DNA from: Thermoleophilia bacterium | GTDB lineage: Bacteria > Actinomycetota > Thermoleophilia > Miltoncostaeales > Miltoncostaeaceae | Assembly: GCA_025455865.1 (NCBI GenBank) | Contig: JALOLS010000013.1 | Location: forward strand, 1-37,671 | Reading direction: 5' to 3' | Length of the DNA: 37,671 nt | Part shown: positions 1-7,396 of the stretch, piece after piece | How the letters are laid out: each line of letters opens with the position of its first letter | Numbering within the stretch: the first letter of the stretch is position 1 | The notes under the pieces: generated by a model | Told to the model about the DNA's origin: nothing | Seen by the model: only the letters and a program-made list of their open reading frames with translations | Database searches by the model: none | Made by a program: the position numbers and the translations under genes

Positions 1-1343
1 GCGGAGCGCTCCGGGGTCGTGAGATCGATCCAGGTGACGTCGGCGCTGCCGGCGTTCTGCACGACCGCGAAGCGGTCCATGAACGCCATGGACGACGGGC
101 GGCTGCCGGTGTCGATGGCCCGCATGACCCGGCGCGCCCGGAGGTCCACCACCGCCAGCCGGTCGGCGTCGCGGGCCAGCACGACCGCCGTCCGCCCGTC
201 CCGGCCGACGCCGACGGCGGTCGGCGCCCCGCGGAGCTCCGGGAGCGGCAGGCCCGAGCCCCCGGTCAGGCGGCCGGCCCGGGTGAGGCGCACCGCCTCC
301 AGGCCGCCCTCCTGCACCACGGCCACGAACGACCGGGTCCCCGGCGCCCAGGCGAGGGCGGTCGGGCGGCCCGCGAACCGGGCCCGCTCGACGACCTCGA
401 GGGTGGCGGTGTCGACCAGGACGGCGGCGCCGTCTCGGCCCAGCACCAGGGCGCGCCCGGCGGTGGGCGCCATGGCGACGAGCGCCGGCGCCGCGACGCC
501 GTCGACCTGACCGACCTGCCGGCCGGTCGCCGGGTCGACGATGCGCACGATCCCGGAGTCGAGGTCGCTCGCCCACACCCGGTCGCGCTCGTCGAACCGC
601 ACCCCGCCCGGGCGGCCGCCGGTGGCCGACGTCGGGCCGGCGCGGTGGTCGATCAGGTCGACGGTGCCCACCTCGCCGGCGCCCGGCACCGACGCGGCCA
701 TGAGGCTGCCCGAGTCGTCCAGGGCCAGGGCGGCCGTGTCCGGGGGCGCCTGGGCGGCCCAGAGGTCGGCCGAGCCGCTGACGGCGGCCAGGCTGCGCCC
801 GGGCACGTGGTCGGCGTGGGAGCCCCCGGTGCCGACGTCCGGGGCGACGACGTCGCCGGTCGTGCGGTTGACCAGGATCACCTGGCCGCTGGCGAGGGGG
901 AGCGCCTCGATGGCCCGCTCACGGCTCTCGGACATGATCACCCGCTCGGCGACCAGGCGCGGGGTGGCCTCGTCGGCGAGGCCGGCGCGCCGCAGGTCGA
1001 CGGTGACGGTGACCGGGGCGCCGACCGGGGCGGAGCGCAGGCGGGCCGGCGACGGCCCGGCCGGGATCTCGGCGCGCACGCCGATCCGCACGGTGCCATC
1101 GCCCCCGGCGAGGGCGATGGGCGCGTCGCGGCCGACCGGACGGGAGATCAGCGTGGGGGCCACCGGTGGTGGTGGCGTGGGGGTCTCGGCGCCGCCGCCG
1201 CCGGCCCGCAGGCCGAGCACGATGGCGCCGGTCCCCACCGCGGCGACCACGACGCCCGCGGGCACGAGCACCCGTGGGGAGGTCCAGCGCCGCCGGGGGG
1301 CGCCGCCGGGGCCGTCGACCGGCCGGTCCTCGTCGCTCTCCAT
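1..1343 (-). CDS. Membrane-anchored beta-propeller-like protein (3' end missing)
   Basis: Read on the minus strand, an open frame runs from an ATG at 1343 off the left edge without a stop, so about 447 residues are visible and the C-terminus is lost. The start is supported by a GGAAGGTG ribosome site 6 nt upstream. Residues 1-24 are polar and basic, followed by one hydrophobic segment (about 25-45) and a Gly-rich linker, which suggests a single-pass protein with most of its mass outside the cytoplasm. After roughly residue 130 the sequence falls into repeating blocks with motifs such as RVWASDLDSGIVRIVDPATG, RALVLGRDGAAVLVDTATLE and TAVVLARDADRLAVVDL, the pattern of YncE/NHL-type beta-propeller blades. 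Ligand and function are not recognisable. The propeller fold is inferred from the repeat rhythm only. Confidence 0.75.
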   Translation of the reverse strand, partial: MESDEDRPVDGPGGAPRRRWTSPRVLVPAGVVVAAVGTGAIVLGLRAGGGGAETPTPPPPVAPTLISRPVGRDAPIALAGGDGTVRIGVRAEIPAGPSPARLRSAPVGAPVTVTVDLRRAGLADEATPRLVAERVIMSESRERAIEALPLASGQVILVNRTTGDVVAPDVGTGGSHADHVPGRSLAAVSGSADLWAAQAPPDTAALALDDSGSLMAASVPGAGEVGTVDLIDHRAGPTSATGGRPGGVRFDERDRVWASDLDSGIVRIVDPATGRQVGQVDGVAAPALVAMAPTAGRALVLGRDGAAVLVDTATLEVVERARFAGRPTALAWAPGTRSFVAVVQEGGLEAVRLTRAGRLTGGSGLPLPELRGAPTAVGVGRDGRTAVVLARDADRLAVVDLRARRVMRAIDTGSRPSSMAFMDRFAVVQNAGSADVTWIDLTTPERS

Positions 1344-1516
1344 CACGTGCACCTTCCGTCGTCCGCCGCGACGCCGGGCCACCGGCCCGAGACAGAACTC
1401 GGCCGGCGGGGCGGCCGCCATGAGCGGCGCGCACGCGGCGGGGGGTCCACCGCTCCCGCAGGGCCATGATGAACCGCCGCGGGCCGGAGCGCCAGAACCG
1501 TATGGGGAGGTCCGAC

Positions 1517-1534
1517 ACCCCCCGGCCGGGGGGT
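1517..1534. terminator. GC-rich palindrome downstream of the DUF4395 gene
   Basis: An 18-bp perfect palindrome (ACCCCCCGG/CCGGGGGGT) lies just past the stop of the gene on the minus strand. It could form a strong hairpin and end transcription, but no T-run follows on either strand. The rest of the 204-nt gap (1344-1547) shows nothing else I can name. Confidence 0.35.
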
Positions 1535-1547
1535 TCGACCCGACCGG

Positions 1548-2243
1548 CTACGCGGCCGCGGCGACCACCGCGCGGTGGTCCTCGGCGGCCAGGCGGCCGC
1601 TGCGCGCCTCCAGCAGGCGGCCGTCGCGGCCCACCGCGAGCACCGCCGGCACGCTCTGGATGGGCAGGCCGCCCGCCTGGGGCCGCCGCGCCAGGTCCAC
1701 CCGCACCACCTCGCGTCCCTCGGCCAGGTGCGCCAGCTCCCGGGCGGCCGGCTCGCACCGCGCGCACCCGGGGGCGGTGACCAGGACCAGCCACGGGCCG
1801 TCCCCGGTGAGGCCGAGCGGGCCGCGCAGGTCCTCCCCGGTGGTGCGCCGGGCCAGGAGCAGCCGCCAGGCGTGGCAGCCGATGCACACCCCGCTCACCG
1901 CGGAGAACAGGGCGACCGCGGCGACCAGCCCCACGAGCGCCCAGCCCGCGGTCTCCAGCCCGGCGATCCACAGCGCCACGGCCGCGGTGAGCAGGACCGC
2001 CGCGATGCCCTGGGCGAAGCGCACGGGGGCGGCCGGCTCCAGCCGGTCGGGCGGCCGGGCGATCAGGCGGAAGCCCCAGGCGACCGGCGACCAGCGGGGG
2101 CCGGCCAGCGCGAGCAGGATCAGCACCAGGGCCACCACCACGGGGGGCCAGGTGCGAAAGGCCAGGCTCTCGGCGCAGAGCAGCCCGGTGATCCCCTGCG
2201 AGACCCGCGGGAGCGCGGGGTGGACGGCGGCGGGGCGGCTCAT
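1548..2243 (-). CDS. DUF4395 membrane domain fused to a thioredoxin-like domain
   Basis: A 231-residue protein. Residues 1-130 match the DUF4395 pattern: hydrophobic segments at about 35-48, 78-95 and 98-118, the RFAQG stretch at 75-79, and a membrane-proximal Cys-Ile-Gly-Cys pair (C120, C123). Residues 148-231 are a thioredoxin-like domain with the redox motif CARC (C160, C163) after a VLVTAPG strand and a Val-Pro cis-proline loop (SVPAVLAV). Thioredoxin-fold CxxC proteins carry out thiol-disulfide exchange; the role of DUF4395 is not established. Two CxxC pairs in one polypeptide suggest electron transfer across or at the membrane, which is inference. The ATG at 2243 follows a TATCCT -10 hexamer by 8 nt, so the transcript may be nearly leaderless. 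It is transcribed alone, separated from ileS by a stem-loop. Confidence 0.85.
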   Translation of the reverse strand: MSRPAAVHPALPRVSQGITGLLCAESLAFRTWPPVVVALVLILLALAGPRWSPVAWGFRLIARPPDRLEPAAPVRFAQGIAAVLLTAAVALWIAGLETAGWALVGLVAAVALFSAVSGVCIGCHAWRLLLARRTTGEDLRGPLGLTGDGPWLVLVTAPGCARCEPAARELAHLAEGREVVRVDLARRPQAGGLPIQSVPAVLAVGRDGRLLEARSGRLAAEDHRAVVAAAA

Positions 2244-2251
2244 CGAGGCGG

Positions 2252-2257
2252 AGGATA
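2252..2257 (-). promoter_or_regulatory. -10 element for the DUF4395-thioredoxin gene
   Basis: The minus strand reads TATCCT, matching TAnnnT, and ends 8 nt before the ATG at 2243. This predicts a transcript with a leader of only one or two bases. No clear -35 was seen. Confidence 0.45.
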
Positions 2258-2279
2258 GGCCGCGCCGGCCCTATTCACC

Positions 2280-2310
2280 AGCCAACCCGCCGGGATTTCT
2301 GGGTTTGGCT
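2280..2310. terminator. Stem-loop at the end of ileS
   Basis: AGCCAACCC (2280-2288) pairs with GGGTTTGGCT (2301-2310) with one bulged base and a 12-nt loop. It begins inside the ileS stop codon and fits a terminator for the leftward ileS transcript, although no clear U-tract follows. Confidence 0.5.
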
Positions 2311-5300
2311 CAGCCGACCCGCTCGAGCCGCAGGGCCAGCGGCTCCCCGTCGACCAGCGTCTCCTCGCGGTGGTCCCCGGCGAACGGGGCGCCGTGGGCG
2401 ACGGTGAGCGCCTCGGCCAGGGTCTCGGTGGCGATGTAGCCGCGGTGGGCGTCGACCGCCTCGCGCACCCGCCCGGACCCGTCGAGGTGCAGGCGGATGC
2501 GGTCCTCGACGCGCAGGCCGGCCGCCCGGCGGGCGTTCTGGACCACGCGGACCACGTCGCGGGCCATGCCCTCGCGCTCGAGCTCCGGGGTGAGCGCGGT
2601 GGCGAGGCCGACGGCGATGGCGCCGCCCTGGGCCACCGCGTATCCGGTGGACGGGCGGACCTCGCGCAGCAGGTCGGTGTCGGCCAGGCGCTCGCGGCCC
2701 CCGTCGACCTCGACCTCGACCGCGGACCCGGCGTCCAGCGCGCGCACCGCCGCGGCCGGGTCGAGGGCCGCCACCGCCGCGGCGACCCGGGGCATGGCCT
2801 TGCCGAAGCGCGGCCCGAGGGTGCGGTAGTTCGGCTTGACCGTCACCTCGACCAGCTCGCCGGGGTCGGTCACGAAGCGCACGTCCTTGACGTTGAGCTC
2901 GTCGGCCACCACGCCGGCCAGGCCGCCCACGCTCTCGGCCACCGCCGGCGGGCAGGCCACCACGGCCTCGGCGAGGGGCTGGCGCACCTTCAGCCTGGCC
3001 TCCTTGCGGGCCGAGCGGCCGAGCGAGGTGGCCTCCATCGCGGCCGTCATGCCGGCCTCGAGCGCCTCGTCGCGCCGGGCGCCGGGCTCGGGCCAGCGGG
3101 CCAGGTGCACGCTCTCGGGCGCCGCCGGGTCGTGCGCGGCCACCAGGTTGCCGTGGATCTCCTCGGCCACGAAGGGGCAGAACGGGGCCACCAGGAGCGC
3201 GACGGTGGACAGGCACTCGTGGAGGGTCGCGAACGCCGCCGCCCGGTCATCCGCGTCCTCCGAACGCCAGAAGCGCCGCCGGGAGGTGCGCACGTACCAG
3301 TTCGACACCTCATCGACCAGGTCCTCGACCGCGCGGCCCGCGGCGGTCGGGTCGTACGCCTCCATGCGCTCGGTGACCCGCGCGGTGGTGTCGTCCAGGC
3401 GCGAGAGGATCCAGCGGTCCATGGCCGGGCGCGCGGCCACCGGGGGGGCCGGGTCGCCGGGGGCCCAGCCGTCGGGCAGCGAGGCGTAGGTGACGAAGAA
3501 CGCATAGGTGTTCCAGAGGGTGAACAGGAACCGCCGCATGGCCTCGTCGACCACGTCCAGGCTGAAGCGGAACGACTCCCAGGGGCTCTGCCCGGTGAGC
3601 AGGTACCAGCGGAAGGCGTCGGCGCCCTGGCGGTCGAGCACGGTCCACGGCTCGATGACGTTGCCCTTGCTCTTGCTCATCTTCTGGCCGTCGTGGTCCA
3701 GGATGAGGCCGAGGCAGAGCACGTTGCGGTAGGCCGCCTCGTCGAACAGCAGCGTCGACTCGGCCAGCAGCGAGTAGAACCACCCGCGGGTCTGGTCGAT
3801 CGCCTCGCAGATGAAGTCGGCCGGGAAGCGGCCCTCGAGGTCGCCCTGGCCGGCGAACGGGTGGTGCCGCTGGGCGAACGGCATCGCGCCCGAGTCGTAC
3901 CAGACGTCCACCACCTCGGGCACCCGGTGGGCGTCGTCGCCGCACGCCCGGCAGCGGAGCACCACGTCGTCCACGTGGGGGCGGTGGGGGTCGAAGTCAT
4001 CCCCGGGCGGGTTCACGGCGCGCTCGCGGAGCGCCGCGAAGGAGCCCACGGCCTGCACGTCCGCGCACGTCCCGCAGCGCCACAGCGGCAGCGGGGTGCC
4101 CCAGTAGCGCTCGCGCGAGATGGCCCAGTCCACGTTGCCCTCGAGCCAGCGGCCGAAGCGGCCGTCGCGCACGTGCTCGGGATGCCACCCGATGCCCGCG
4201 TTCAGCTCCAGCATGCGGTCGCGCACCCGGGTGGTGCGGATGTACCAGGAGGGCTTGGCGTAGTAGAGCAGCGGTGTCGAGCAGCGCCAGCAGTGCGGGT
4301 AGGCGTGGACGTAGGGCTGCTCGCGCAGCAGCCGCCCGCGGGCGGCGAGGTCCTCGACCAGCGCCCGGTCGGCGTCCTTGACGAAGACCCCGGCGACCGG
4401 CGGCACCCGGTCGGTGAAGCGGCCCTGCCGGTCGACCGGGTTGGGGGTGTCCAGCCCGTGGTCGCGGGCCACCTGCATGTCGTCCTCGCCGAAGGCCGGC
4501 GCGATGTGGACGATGCCGGTGCCGTCCTCGGTGGTCACGAAGGGCGCGGCCACGATGCGGTGGGCGCCGGGGACGTACCCGAAGGGCGGCTCGTACGGGC
4601 GCCCGACGAGGTCCTCGGGGCCGAGCGTGCGCACCACGCGGGCGCCCTCGCCCAGGACCCGCTCGACCAGCGCCGCGGCGAGCACCAGGCGCTCACCCCC
4701 CACCTCGACGAGCGCGTAGGCGGTGTCGGGGTTGATCGCCGCGGCCTGGTTGGCCGGGAGCGTCCACGGGGTGGTGGTCCAGACCAGGAGCGCGGTGCCC
4801 GGCTCGTCGGCCAGGGGGAAGCGCACGTAGACCGAGGGGTCGGTCACCTCGCCGTAGCCCTGGGCGACCTCGTGGCTGGAGAGCGCGGTGCCGCAGCGCG
4901 GGCAGTAGGGGACGACCTTGTCGCTCTCATAGACCATGCCGCGCTCGAAGAGCTCGGCCAGGCTCCACCACACCGACTCGATGTAGTCGGTGTCCATCGT
5001 GCGGTAGGCCGCGTCGGTGTCGAGCCAGAAGCCGATGCGCTCGGTCAGCCGCTCCCACTCGTCCAGATAGGTGGTGACCGACTCCCGGCAGCGCCGGTTG
5101 AACTCGGCGATGCCGTACGCCTCGATCTCGGGCTTGCCGGAGATGCCGAGCTGGCGCTCCACCTCGAGCTCCACCGGGAGGCCGTGGCAGTCCCAGCCGC
5201 CCTTGCGCTCCACATGGCGTCCGCGCATGGTCTGGAAGCGGGGGAACACGTCCTTGAACACCCGCGAGAGCACGTGGTGGCTGCCCGGCCGGCCGTTGGC

Positions 5301-5453
5301 GGTGGGCGGGCCCTCGTAGAAGACATACGGCTCGGCGCCGGCCCGCTCCTGCAGGCTGCGCGCGAAGATGCGCCGCTCGCGCCAGAACTCCAGCACGCGG
5401 CGCTCCATGTCGAGCCAGCCGGCGGCCGGCCCCACCTCCCGGTACGCCCCCAC
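2310..5453 (-). CDS. ileS: Isoleucyl-tRNA synthetase
   Basis: IleRS charges tRNA-Ile with isoleucine in the cytoplasm and edits misactivated valine. The 1047-residue length is normal for the family. The N-terminus has the class Ia pattern VLEFW (20-24) and FYEGPPTANG (45-54), followed by a HIGH-equivalent written PGSHH (56-60). The second ATP motif KMSKS is at 591-595. CP1 editing-domain sequence (LLVWTTTPWTLPANQAAAIN) and several CxxC zinc-type pairs (CPRCG, CWRC, CGTC, CRACG) are present. The GTG at 5453 lies 2 nt after the stop of the upstream HAD phosphatase, so the two are probably one transcript. There is no room for a T-box leader directly upstream of ileS, and none fits in the 83 nt before the HAD gene. 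The HIGH variant is the only oddity. Confidence 0.98.
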   Translation of the reverse strand: MGAYREVGPAAGWLDMERRVLEFWRERRIFARSLQERAGAEPYVFYEGPPTANGRPGSHHVLSRVFKDVFPRFQTMRGRHVERKGGWDCHGLPVELEVERQLGISGKPEIEAYGIAEFNRRCRESVTTYLDEWERLTERIGFWLDTDAAYRTMDTDYIESVWWSLAELFERGMVYESDKVVPYCPRCGTALSSHEVAQGYGEVTDPSVYVRFPLADEPGTALLVWTTTPWTLPANQAAAINPDTAYALVEVGGERLVLAAALVERVLGEGARVVRTLGPEDLVGRPYEPPFGYVPGAHRIVAAPFVTTEDGTGIVHIAPAFGEDDMQVARDHGLDTPNPVDRQGRFTDRVPPVAGVFVKDADRALVEDLAARGRLLREQPYVHAYPHCWRCSTPLLYYAKPSWYIRTTRVRDRMLELNAGIGWHPEHVRDGRFGRWLEGNVDWAISRERYWGTPLPLWRCGTCADVQAVGSFAALRERAVNPPGDDFDPHRPHVDDVVLRCRACGDDAHRVPEVVDVWYDSGAMPFAQRHHPFAGQGDLEGRFPADFICEAIDQTRGWFYSLLAESTLLFDEAAYRNVLCLGLILDHDGQKMSKSKGNVIEPWTVLDRQGADAFRWYLLTGQSPWESFRFSLDVVDEAMRRFLFTLWNTYAFFVTYASLPDGWAPGDPAPPVAARPAMDRWILSRLDDTTARVTERMEAYDPTAAGRAVEDLVDEVSNWYVRTSRRRFWRSEDADDRAAAFATLHECLSTVALLVAPFCPFVAEEIHGNLVAAHDPAAPESVHLARWPEPGARRDEALEAGMTAAMEATSLGRSARKEARLKVRQPLAEAVVACPPAVAESVGGLAGVVADELNVKDVRFVTDPGELVEVTVKPNYRTLGPRFGKAMPRVAAAVAALDPAAAVRALDAGSAVEVEVDGGRERLADTDLLREVRPSTGYAVAQGGAIAVGLATALTPELEREGMARDVVRVVQNARRAAGLRVEDRIRLHLDGSGRVREAVDAHRGYIATETLAEALTVAHGAPFAGDHREETLVDGEPLALRLERVG

Positions 5454-5455
5454 CG

Positions 5456-6115
5456 CTACGCGGCGGCCCGGACCAGCGGTTCCATGTCCCGCCGCACCTG
5501 CACGAAGTCGTGCAGCGGCGTGAACGGGACGCCCTCCTCGGCCAGGTGCTCGGCCAGGCCGGCGCGGGCGAAGACCACGTCGGCCATCCGCGCCGCGCAG
5601 CGGTCGGAGATGCCGTCACCCAGGTAGACCAGGCGCTGCCCGGTCCAGCGCCGGTTGAGGGCCCAGCGCTTGCACATGCGGTCGCAGATGCCGCAGCGCT
5701 CGCCGCGCTCGGCCCACACCAGCTCGCAGCCGGCGCGGGAGAAGCGCGCGTCGTTGGCCACGACCTCCAGGTCGCCCACGCCGGCCTCGGCCAGGACCGG
5801 CTCGATGACCGACCGGAAGCCGGCCGACAGCACGACCAGATGATGCCCCTCGGCGCGGCACCAGCGGACCCACTCCACGAAGCCCTCGCGCACCGGCGCG
5901 TCGCGGCGCACCAGGGCGGCGACCTCCTGCGGCGTCGCCCGCACGGTGGCGAACTGCTCGCTCATGGCCTGCTCGACGCTCATCTCGCCGCTTCGCAGCC
6001 GGGGCTCGAGCGCGGCCCACACCCCCCGGGTGCCGAAGGCCTCGACGATGACGTGCAGCGTGTCCCGGGTGGTGATCGTGCCGTCGAAGTCGCAGGCGAT
6101 GAGCAGGCTTTTCAC
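5456..6115 (-). CDS. HAD-superfamily phosphatase, MtnX/SerB-like
   Basis: A 219-residue HAD phosphatase. Motif I is DFDGTIT with the nucleophile D9 and acid/base D11; motif II is LSAG (about 96-99); motif III is GDGISD (166-171). This set, with a long helical cap after motif I, fits HAD-IB phosphatases such as MtnX (methionine salvage) or phosphoserine phosphatase relatives. A cysteine cluster at C130, C141, C144 and C148 (CGICDRMC) could bind a metal and is not part of the core fold. Neighbours give no pathway: the gene heads a two-gene unit with ileS, and no other methionine-salvage gene is present, so the substrate stays open. The GTG at 6115 is preceded by an extended -10 element only 8 nt away, suggesting a leaderless or nearly leaderless message. 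Confidence 0.88.
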   Translation of the reverse strand: MKSLLIACDFDGTITTRDTLHVIVEAFGTRGVWAALEPRLRSGEMSVEQAMSEQFATVRATPQEVAALVRRDAPVREGFVEWVRWCRAEGHHLVVLSAGFRSVIEPVLAEAGVGDLEVVANDARFSRAGCELVWAERGERCGICDRMCKRWALNRRWTGQRLVYLGDGISDRCAARMADVVFARAGLAEHLAEEGVPFTPLHDFVQVRRDMEPLVRAAA

Positions 6116-6123
6116 GGGGGCGC

Positions 6124-6132
6124 AGGGTATCA
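6124..6132 (-). promoter_or_regulatory. Extended -10 for HAD phosphatase-ileS
   Basis: The minus strand reads TGATACCCT, i.e. TGn plus TAnnnT, ending 8 nt before the GTG at 6115. Transcription would start at or within two bases of the start codon. Confidence 0.45.
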
Positions 6133-6186
6133 GCCCCCACCGGCCGGCCCGCCGGACGGGTGGGCCCGACCACCCGGGGGCGCGCG

Positions 6187-6192
6187 TAGGAT
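6187..6192 (+). promoter_or_regulatory. -10 element for a leaderless SLOG-fold gene
   Basis: TAGGAT is followed by exactly 6 nt (GACCGG) and the GTG at 6199. The spacing places the transcription start on the start codon, the standard layout for leaderless actinobacterial transcripts. No Shine-Dalgarno is needed or seen. Confidence 0.55.
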
Positions 6193-6198
6193 GACCGG

Positions 6199-6684
6199 GT
6201 GCAGCGCGCCCGCGTCATCGCCGTGATCGGCCCCGGCACGCCGGAGGATGCGTCGGTCCCGCAGGCCGCCGAGGCCTGCGGGCGCCTGGTCGCGCGGGCC
6301 GGGGCGACGCTGGTGACCGGAGGGCTCGGCGGGGTCATGGCGGCCGCGAGCCGCGGGGCCCGGGGTGAGGGCGGGAGCGTGGTCGCCGTGCTCCCCGGCA
6401 CCGACCGCGCGGCGGCAACGCCCCACGCGCAGGTGGCCGTCTGCACCGGGGTGGGCGAGGCGCGCGACCTCGGGGTGGTCGCGAGCGCCGACGCGGTGAT
6501 CGCGGTGGGCGGGGGCTGGGGCACGCTGGCCGAGATCGGGCTGGCCCGCACGGTCGGGCGCCCGGTGGTCCTGCTCGGCTCCTGGGGCATCGCCGACCCC
6601 CACCGGCCCGGCCAGCCGGACGGCACGTTCCGGGCCGAGACCCCCGAGCAGGCCGTCGCCCTCGCCCTGGAGGCCCTCCCATAG
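6199..6684 (+). CDS. TIGR00725-type SLOG/Rossmann-fold protein
   Basis: A 161-residue Rossmann-like protein of the SLOG superfamily, closest by eye to the TIGR00725 family and related to LOG/DprA folds. It opens with the strand RVIAVIGPG and has two Gly-rich nucleotide-type loops, TLVTGGLGGVM (about 37-47) and VIAVGGGWGTLAEIG (about 100-114). The second matches the PGGxGTxxE loop of LOG proteins except that it reads GGGWGTLAE. LOG enzymes release the base from cytokinin ribotides, but TIGR00725 members have no firm function, so none is assigned. It starts a plus-strand run with an alpha/beta hydrolase and a lipid kinase; its TAG overlaps the likely start of the hydrolase by 4 nt. Confidence 0.85.
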   Translation: MQRARVIAVIGPGTPEDASVPQAAEACGRLVARAGATLVTGGLGGVMAAASRGARGEGGSVVAVLPGTDRAAATPHAQVAVCTGVGEARDLGVVASADAVIAVGGGWGTLAEIGLARTVGRPVVLLGSWGIADPHRPGQPDGTFRAETPEQAVALALEALP

Positions 6685-7388
6685 CCGCCCCCCGCCCCGT
6701 CTTCGTCCACGGCGCCGGCCGCACCCCGGCATCGTGGGGACCGCAGCTCGCCCGCTTCGAGGGCGCGGCGGCGGTGTCGCTGCCCGGCCACCCCGAGGGC
6801 CAGGCGCTGGACCGGGTCGCCGACCTCGCCGCGTGGCTCGCGGGCGAGCTCGGGGACCTGCCCGGCCCCATCGCCCTGGTCGGCCACTCCCTGGGCGGCG
6901 CGGTGGCCCTGCAGGCCGCCCTGGACCACCCCGGGCTGGCCGACGGCCTGGTGCTCGTCGCCACCGGGGCGCGGCTGCCGGTCCCGCGCCACGCCTTCGA
7001 CCGGCTGCGCGAGGACTTCGACGCCGAGTGCGAGCGCATGGTGCGCGAGTCGTGGGCCGGCGACCACGAGGAGCTGATCCGGCGCGGGGCCGATGCGGTC
7101 CGCTCGCTGGGGCCGGACACGCTGCTCGCCGACTACACCGCCGCGAACGACTTCGACGTGCGCGAGCGGCTGGGCGAGGTGGCCCTGCCGGTGCTGGTGG
7201 TGAGCGGCGCGGACGACCCGCTGACCCCGCCCTGGCTCGGGGAGGAGCTCGCCCGGGGCCTGCCGGTGGCCACCATGGCGCTGGTGGCCGGCGCGGCCCA
7301 CGTGCCCCAGCTCGAGCAGGCCCCCGCCGTGGACCTGCTGGTGGCCGCATACCTCGCCCGTCTCGAGCTCACCCTGGAGGAGGGGTAG
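6681..7388 (+). CDS. Alpha/beta-fold hydrolase with a probable ATA start
   Basis: A 235-residue alpha/beta hydrolase. From 6681 the frame reads xAAPRPVFVHGAGRTPASWG, which supplies the first core strand and the HG oxyanion-hole motif (10-11). The nucleophile elbow is GHSLGG (68-73, Ser70); the acid probably lies in SGADDPLTP and the His in AGAAHVPQLEQ, giving a complete triad. The first standard start codon in frame is the GTG at 6774, which would delete the first strand and the HG motif. The ATA at 6681 overlaps the upstream TAG by 4 nt and sits 7 nt after GGAGG (6669-6673), so I prefer it despite being a rare start. Substrate is unknown. Likely co-translated with the SLOG gene before it and the lipid kinase after it. 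Confidence 0.8.
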   Translation: MAAPRPVFVHGAGRTPASWGPQLARFEGAAAVSLPGHPEGQALDRVADLAAWLAGELGDLPGPIALVGHSLGGAVALQAALDHPGLADGLVLVATGARLPVPRHAFDRLREDFDAECERMVRESWAGDHEELIRRGADAVRSLGPDTLLADYTAANDFDVRERLGEVALPVLVVSGADDPLTPPWLGEELARGLPVATMALVAGAAHVPQLEQAPAVDLLVAAYLARLELTLEEG

Positions 7389-7396
7389 CCCGGCGC

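Noticed and set aside
1526-1545. GGTTCGACC resembling a tRNA T-arm
   Set aside because: It is part of a GC palindrome; no acceptor stem, D-arm or anticodon arm can be built around it.
541-2439. A 632-codon plus-strand frame across the first two genes
   Set aside because: It spans two minus-strand genes and their intergenic hairpin and reads as Arg/Pro/Ser low complexity.
2370-5627. A 1085-codon open frame on the plus strand opposite ileS
   Set aside because: GC-rich antisense shadow; the translation is low complexity (Gly, Val, His, Arg, Ala) and ileS on the minus strand has all family motifs.
6116-6198. T-box riboswitch controlling ileS
   Set aside because: Only 83 nt separate the HAD gene and the divergent gene, the promoter looks leaderless, and no T-box sequence or specifier stem is visible.
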